This document shows, in pieces, positions 59,678 to 64,000 of a stretch of DNA of 64,000 bases (the stretch's first letter is position 1; the number at the start of each line of letters is the position of its first letter). This DNA is from Acetobacter garciniae (GTDB lineage: Bacteria > Pseudomonadota > Alphaproteobacteria > Acetobacterales > Acetobacteraceae), in NCBI RefSeq assembly GCF_017377735.1, contig NZ_JAFVMH010000007.1, positions 62,001-126,000 on the forward strand, given 5' to 3'. The translations under genes were made by a program, and so were the position numbers. Under the pieces are notes generated by a model, which ran no database searches, was not told where the DNA came from, and saw only the letters and a program-made list of their open reading frames with translations.

Positions 59678-60367
59678 TTACCGGTCCGCCATGGCGGGTA
59701 CGGGCTGCGGAACGTGAACGACACGGGTGACGTAAATGCCGGGCGTGACAATGCATTCGGGATCGAGTTCGCCCAGTTCGGCAAGTTCGCATGTCTGGAC
59801 AACGGTCAGCGGCGCGGCCGTTGCCATGACGGCGTTGAAGTTGCGCCCGCTGCCCCGGTAGATGCAGTTGCCCCACCTGTCCGCGCGCCATGCCTCGATC
59901 AATGCGACATCGGCGGGCAGCCAGCGTTCGAGCAGATAGGTCTTGTCCCCGAAGCGGCGCGTTTCCTTGCCTTCGGCAATTTTCGTGCCCACACCCGTTG
60001 GCGTGTAGAAAGCGGGAATACCCGCCCCCGCCGCGCGGATACGTTCGGCCAGCGTGCCCTGGGGCACGATTTCCAGCTCCAGCCTGCCCGCCCGGAACAG
60101 GTCTTCGAACACGACCGAACCGGCCGAGCGCGGAAAGGAGCAGATGATCTTTCGCACCCGCCCCGCTTCCATCAGCCGGGCCAGCCCCACATGCCCGCTG
60201 CCCGCATTGTTGGCGATGATCACGAGATCCCGCGCCCCCTGTTCGATCAGCCCTTCGATCAGCGCGTCCGGCTGCCCGACGGCGCCAAACCCCCCGACCA
60301 TGACGGTTGCCCCGTCCCTGATCCCGTGCAGCGCCATGGCGATATCACGCACGCGCTTGTCGATCAT
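59678..60367 (-). CDS. 3-oxoacid CoA-transferase subunit A (PcaI/ScoA-like)
   Basis: Alpha subunit (229 residues) of the same CoA-transferase. The glycine-rich CoA-binding loop is VMVGGFGAVGQPDALIEGLI, followed by LVIIANNAGSGHVGLARLM and AFYTPTGVGTKIAEGKETR. It is the first gene of the operon. An IclR gene lies upstream, and a palindromic operator sits 33 bp before its start. Confidence 0.93.
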   Translation of the reverse strand: MIDKRVRDIAMALHGIRDGATVMVGGFGAVGQPDALIEGLIEQGARDLVIIANNAGSGHVGLARLMEAGRVRKIICSFPRSAGSVVFEDLFRAGRLELEIVPQGTLAERIRAAGAGIPAFYTPTGVGTKIAEGKETRRFGDKTYLLERWLPADVALIEAWRADRWGNCIYRGSGRNFNAVMATAAPLTVVQTCELAELGELDPECIVTPGIYVTRVVHVPQPVPAMADR

Positions 60368-60399
60368 TCTGCCCCTCCTTGCCGGATTTGTTGTGCGCT

Positions 60400-60421
60400 T
60401 GGCGCACTATCATGCGCCAAA
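60400..60421. promoter_or_regulatory. Palindromic operator upstream of the CoA-transferase operon
   Basis: A perfect inverted repeat of 8-bp arms, TTGGCGCA (60400-60407) and TGCGCCAA (60414-60421), with a 6-bp spacer, lies 33-54 bp before the first structural gene. The overlapping TGTGCGCTTGGCGCAC adds further dyad symmetry. Position and symmetry fit the binding site of the IclR regulator encoded next to it. Confidence 0.65.
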
Positions 60422-60532
60422 CGAACATACGCCCAGGCAGAGGGGCCTGCGCAAGACAAAACAGCACGCCGCTGCATCGCTTTTGCGCGAGGTGGTGCGT
60501 GCCCTGATCGGGAAGGTGGAAAAAGGCGGCGT

Positions 60533-61318
60533 TCAGCCAGCCAGGTCGCGCCCGGCAAAGGCCGGGGCAAGAAGGGCTGCGGCTTCGCGCAGGGCGGGCA
60601 GCAGGGTGCCGGTCAGCGTTTCGATACTGGTGCGCTGACTTTGCGTGCCGATATTCAGGGCCGCGGCAACCGTGCCATCGGGCCGGACGACCGGAACGGC
60701 AAGCGAGCGCAGGCCCAGTTCCAGTTCTTCATCCAGAATGCAGTAGCCATCGGCCCCGACACGATCGAGCACCGCCATAAGCGATACCCGGTCCGTCAGC
60801 GTTCTTGGCGTGCGTGGGTTCAGCACGGCGGGCACATGGGCTTGCCGTTCGGCCACGGGCAGGCTGGCCAGCAGCACGCGCCCCATGGACGTGCACCACG
60901 CAGGCAGCCGGGACCCCGCCCCCAGGTTGAGCGAGACGATGCGCCGGGCTTCGGAACGGACAAGATAGACGATATCCGATTCGACCAGCGTGGCCAGGGA
61001 AAAGCTTTCATCGAAACGGCGGCTCAGATCGTCCAGCACCGGCTGTGTCGTGCGCACGATCGGGGCGGAGGCCAGCGGCGCGGCCAGGGCAAGCACCTTT
61101 GGCGTCAGGCGGAACAGACGCCCATCCGTGATCAGGTAGCCCTTGGCGACAAGGGTCAGGAGCGAGCGGCGCGCACTGGCGCGCGTGGTACCCGTCCGGC
61201 GTGCGGCTTCGGCCAGCGTCAGGCCGGCGGGTTCGTTGGCGCAGGCCATGAGGATATCGAGGCCGCGCGCCAGGGCGTCCACATAGTCACGGTCGGTTAC
61301 GGGGCGTGACGTGCTCAT
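60533..61318 (-). CDS. IclR-family regulator (PcaR-like)
   Basis: A 261-residue IclR-type regulator of the PcaR/PobR branch. The N-terminal winged HTH (YVDALARGLDILMACANEPA, LAEAARRTGTTRASARRSLL) is followed by an effector domain (SFSLATLVESDIVYLVRSEA, LPAWCTSMGRVLLAS, GYCILDEELELGLRSLAVPV). PcaR-type proteins activate beta-ketoadipate genes in response to 3-oxoadipate. ATG 61318 is the start before MSTSRPVTDRDYV. It lies directly upstream of the CoA-transferase operon on the same strand, separated by the operator region. Confidence 0.93.
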   Translation of the reverse strand: MSTSRPVTDRDYVDALARGLDILMACANEPAGLTLAEAARRTGTTRASARRSLLTLVAKGYLITDGRLFRLTPKVLALAAPLASAPIVRTTQPVLDDLSRRFDESFSLATLVESDIVYLVRSEARRIVSLNLGAGSRLPAWCTSMGRVLLASLPVAERQAHVPAVLNPRTPRTLTDRVSLMAVLDRVGADGYCILDEELELGLRSLAVPVVRPDGTVAAALNIGTQSQRTSIETLTGTLLPALREAAALLAPAFAGRDLAG

Positions 61319-61473
61319 GACCCTTATGTTGCATGGGCCCTGCCCCATTGCCAAGCAGGCCGTGCCCTGCCTGTGCCCCTTCGCCTGCCCTGCCCCTTCC
61401 CGTGCCCGTACGTTGCCCGGTTGGTATTCCGCCATGGCGTGATAAGGTTCGCCCAAAACAGGAGAACCACGCC

Positions 61474-62154
61474 GTGCCCGAGGATCTGTTCCATACCTAC
61501 CGGCCCGATACGGGTCACGGCCTGCGGCACGATCCGTTCAATGCGATTGTCGGCCCGCGCCCGATCGGATGGATTTCGACCACCGGCGCAAACGGGCGCG
61601 ACAATCTTGCCCCCTACAGCTTTTTCAACGCCTTCAACTACAAGCCGCCGGTGATCGGGTTTTCGTCCATCGGGTGGAAGGACACGGTCCGCAATATTCA
61701 GGAAACGGGCGAATTCGTCTGGAACCTTGTAACGCAGCCGCTGGTGGAGCGCATGAACATGTCATCGGCCGCATTTGCGCCCGAAATCGACGAGTTCGAG
61801 ATCGCACGACTGGCCAAGGCGCCATCCGTCGCGGTCCGCCCGCCCCGGGTCGCGGCCAGCGCCGTGCAGTTCGAATGCCGCCTGACACAGATCATCCGCC
61901 TGAATGCGGCATCGGGCGAGGATTTATCGACCTGGCTGACCCTGGGCGAGGTCGTATTCGTCCATATCCGCCGCGACCTGGTGCAGGGTGGCGTCTATCA
62001 GACGGGCAAGCCCCATCCGGTCCTGCGCGCAGGCGGTGCGGGCTGGTACAGCATGGTAACCCCGCAAACCATGTTCGAACTCGACCGCCCCCCCTCGGTG
62101 GAGACAGCACTGGCCATGGCCGCGCAACTGGCCCCAACGCCGCTGGGCCCGTAA
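61474..62154 (+). CDS. Flavin reductase-like FMN-binding protein
   Basis: A 226-residue split-barrel FMN-binding protein of the flavin reductase/DIM6-NTAB group. Family motifs are VGPRPIGWISTTGANGRDNL, APYSFFNAFNYKPPVIGFSS and NIQETGEFVWNLV. It starts at a GTG (61474) with AGGAG 9 bases upstream. It is divergent from the IclR gene (155 bp), and the promoter region carries C-rich TGCCC repeats. It may reduce flavin for a monooxygenase, but no such partner is in the window. Confidence 0.88.
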   Translation: MPEDLFHTYRPDTGHGLRHDPFNAIVGPRPIGWISTTGANGRDNLAPYSFFNAFNYKPPVIGFSSIGWKDTVRNIQETGEFVWNLVTQPLVERMNMSSAAFAPEIDEFEIARLAKAPSVAVRPPRVAASAVQFECRLTQIIRLNAASGEDLSTWLTLGEVVFVHIRRDLVQGGVYQTGKPHPVLRAGGAGWYSMVTPQTMFELDRPPSVETALAMAAQLAPTPLGP

Positions 62155-62250
62155 AGGCGCCCGGGCTGTCCGGGACATGGGACGTCCGTCCGGCAGGATC
62201 GCTGGCACTTATGCGCTTTGCGGCGTTTCAGGGCCGCCGGGTATAAGACA

Positions 62251-64000
62251 TTAGGGAAAGATAATATGGCCAGCGCCGCGCCGGGTCTGCCCCGCCAGGG
62301 CCAGGGCCAGGGCGACCGCCCAGCCGATCACGGTCCAGCCCAGCAGAAGGTTGAGCGCCAGCACCGTGCCTTTTTTGACGATATCGCGGCGACAGGCCAC
62401 GGCAAACGGTGCGAAATAGACACATAGCCCCAGGGCGCCGGCCATAAGCAGCAAGCCCTGCCTGAACGCTGCATGCGCATTTGCGCTGGAGGCCACAGGT
62501 GGCGGGGTGGTGGGCGCCTGTGCTGTCGTATCCAGCCCGCTATCGGGTACGCTCCCTGCCCCGCCCCCTGCACTGGAGCTGGTGGACGCATCTGGGGTGG
62601 CCTGCGCGGGTGTTGTATCGGCGGGCGTGCCGGGTGCCCCGTTCCGGCTATCGTCAGGCTCCGCATTCGCCGCGGCAACCTGCCCTGCGGGCTGTGCGCC
62701 ATCCCCCGTATTCTGTGGCTGGGCATCGCCCGGGGCTGCACCATCGGCCAGTGTTTCGGATGGCGGGGGCAGTGGCATAGGGGCGGAAAGCAGAAGCGCT
62801 GCTTCGGTATCGGACAGCAGGCCATCGGCCCGCGGGCTTTGCCTGATCCGCTGCCATGTCATGATCGCGTGGCGGGTGGGTGCGCTGTAAACGCCGTCTT
62901 CCACCATATTGGCGGGCAGGTAGCCCAGGGCCACCAGCTTGTGCTGCACGGCGATATGCGTATCCAGCGGGCGGGCCGATTCCTCCCGCGCGGGGCCGCT
63001 CAGCCTTCTGCGGTAGCTCTCGGCCAGCCGGTCCATGGCGGCGGCGTAGCAGGGCACGGCATTGGGGGGCATGCTCTGGTTGGCCTGACCGGGAAGGGGC
63101 AGGCCGCAGCGCTGATACGCCGCGTTTTCACTGGCCAGCACCTCCTGCGTCAGGCCGCTGAGCGCCCCGGCCCCCATTGTCTGGCGCAGGGCATAATAGA
63201 CCTGATCGAACATGAGTTCATGCCGCGCGGCCTCGCTGCTCTGGCACAACATGGTGGCGATGGCATCGTTCCAGGGGGGCAGCTTGCAGGAAAAATCGGG
63301 CCAGTAGCGGGGGGGCGCGTGGCCGGTATCGGGGGTGGGCCCGGGGCCCCGCGAAGCATCGGCGGCCATGTTCGCAGCGGACGCACCACCGGCAGGTGCG
63401 TTCGGGGTGGCCATAGCCGGGGCAGGCGCGCCCGGCGCTCCGGCCGCCTGGCTCTGCGCCGCGTCGTTCTGGCCGGGCTGTGCGGGTGGCAGCACCATGG
63501 GCAGCGTTGCGGCCTGTTCGGGGGTCAGGTAATGGCCCGCGACCAGAAAACCCGCCAGGGCCTGTGGAAAAGGCAAAGGCTGGCGTTCCTTTTCCGGGCA
63601 GGGCTCGGGCCCGGCATCGCCTGCTGCCGCACGCAGGTCGCACAGGGACATGCCGAACATGGGCCGGGGCTGTTCGGCATGGTCGAGCATGTCGCGCCAG
63701 CCCTGCGGCAACTGGCCCAGATTGGCGCGCGTGGCCACCATATAGGCCAGAAAGCCGTTGGGGTCGGCCCGCCCGCCCTGCACCCAGTTCGCCCGCTGCG
63801 CCATCAGATCCTGCGCCACGAAAGAACTGTAGAGCGGATCGCGGGTGACGGTCTGCAACGCCCCGTCATGATAGCGTTGCAGCACCAGCGGGGCGTAGGA
63901 ATTGGAATACGGCGCAAAACGGTAGAAAAACGACTGGTCCAGCCCCACCAGTTCAGCCGTGCCGTCATGGGCGATATCCACCACCCGGGGCGGGCTGTCA
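62251..64000 (-). CDS. Multidomain protein with superinfection-immunity-like C-terminus (5' truncated)
   Basis: The frame is open to the window edge, so the N-terminus is missing. Visible parts, counted from GTG 63984: residues about 215-325 have an LprI-like pattern with spaced cysteines (DFSCKLPPWNDAIATMLCQS, AAYQRCGLPLPG). Residues about 340-405 resemble a peptidoglycan-binding domain (QHKLVALGYLPANMVEDGVY). A Pro/Ala/Thr-rich linker follows. The last 65 residues form two membrane helices matching the T4 superinfection-immunity (Imm) family (CVYFAPFAVACRRDIVKKGT, LNLLLGWTVIGWAVALALAL). A role at the cell envelope is likely; actual phage exclusion is only a possibility. Confidence 0.65.
   Translation of the reverse strand, partial: DSPPRVVDIAHDGTAELVGLDQSFFYRFAPYSNSYAPLVLQRYHDGALQTVTRDPLYSSFVAQDLMAQRANWVQGGRADPNGFLAYMVATRANLGQLPQGWRDMLDHAEQPRPMFGMSLCDLRAAAGDAGPEPCPEKERQPLPFPQALAGFLVAGHYLTPEQAATLPMVLPPAQPGQNDAAQSQAAGAPGAPAPAMATPNAPAGGASAANMAADASRGPGPTPDTGHAPPRYWPDFSCKLPPWNDAIATMLCQSSEAARHELMFDQVYYALRQTMGAGALSGLTQEVLASENAAYQRCGLPLPGQANQSMPPNAVPCYAAAMDRLAESYRRRLSGPAREESARPLDTHIAVQHKLVALGYLPANMVEDGVYSAPTRHAIMTWQRIRQSPRADGLLSDTEAALLLSAPMPLPPPSETLADGAAPGDAQPQNTGDGAQPAGQVAAANAEPDDSRNGAPGTPADTTPAQATPDASTSSSAGGGAGSVPDSGLDTTAQAPTTPPPVASSANAHAAFRQGLLLMAGALGLCVYFAPFAVACRRDIVKKGTVLALNLLLGWTVIGWAVALALALAGQTRRGAGHIIFP

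Overview
The window reads as one chromosomal segment of an acetic acid bacterium (Alphaproteobacteria, Acetobacteraceae; Komagataeibacter or Gluconacetobacter is my best guess). The reasons are the very high GC of most genes, the truB-rpsO and Mla arrangements, an IS5-type transposase scar that I associate with this group, and a recurring palindromic intergenic repeat. The assignment is inference from gene content; no marker gene was compared against a database.

Layout: (1) 1-6.9 kb: rpsO and truB (minus), a four-gene Mla-type lipid transport operon (STAS-MlaE fusion, MlaF, MlaD, PqiC-like lipoprotein), then a divergent flavodoxin/HxlR pair. (2) 6.9-19.5 kb: a tightly coupled minus-strand operon of six genes: a type I secretion ATPase with a cysteine-less C39-like domain, its HlyD partner, a Sel1-repeat protein, a bifunctional GT2-GT4 glycosyltransferase, a protein with a tryptophan-rich hydrophobic domain and a histone-like basic tail, and another GT4. 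It looks like an export system linked to glycosylation, but no substrate is visible. (3) 19.8-27 kb: a small Cys-rich hypothetical, LysR and a divergent SDR with an atypical active site, a DEAD-box helicase, an HSL-type esterase, and a DyP peroxidase-encapsulin pair with a visible cargo-loading peptide. (4) 27.4-30.9 kb: metH. (5) 31-36.5 kb: a markedly AT-richer island that starts with a decayed IS5-family transposase and carries a TorR/TorS-like phosphorelay plus small orphan ORFs. (6) 36.6-39.4 kb: a degenerate HisE-like protein, cvpA and purF.

(7) 39.5-52.7 kb: a catabolic gene block of moderate GC under an apparent GntR regulator. It holds a KstD-like flavoprotein, the GntR, an MFS anion symporter, a DAO-type oxidase, a TonB receptor, thiamine-dependent E1 alpha and beta, an AcoC-like lipoyl-hydrolase fusion, an SDR and a DUF3830-like protein. 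A 16-bp motif shared by two promoters ties the block together. The substrate is unknown, and this is the best candidate for an undescribed pathway. (8) 52.8-55.3 kb: an ABC exporter, a pentanucleotide microsatellite and a small ORF. (9) 55.3-62.2 kb: a beta-keto acid operon (PcaI/PcaJ-type CoA-transferase, thiolase, BKACE, AtoE transporter) with an IclR regulator and a palindromic operator, then a flavin reductase-like protein. (10) The right edge holds a 5'-truncated multidomain protein ending in a superinfection-immunity-like membrane domain.

Five copies of an approximately 80-90 bp double-hairpin repeat sit at 3' ends of genes, four of them between convergent genes, and probably serve as terminators. 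No CRISPR array, rRNA, prophage or convincing tRNA was seen.
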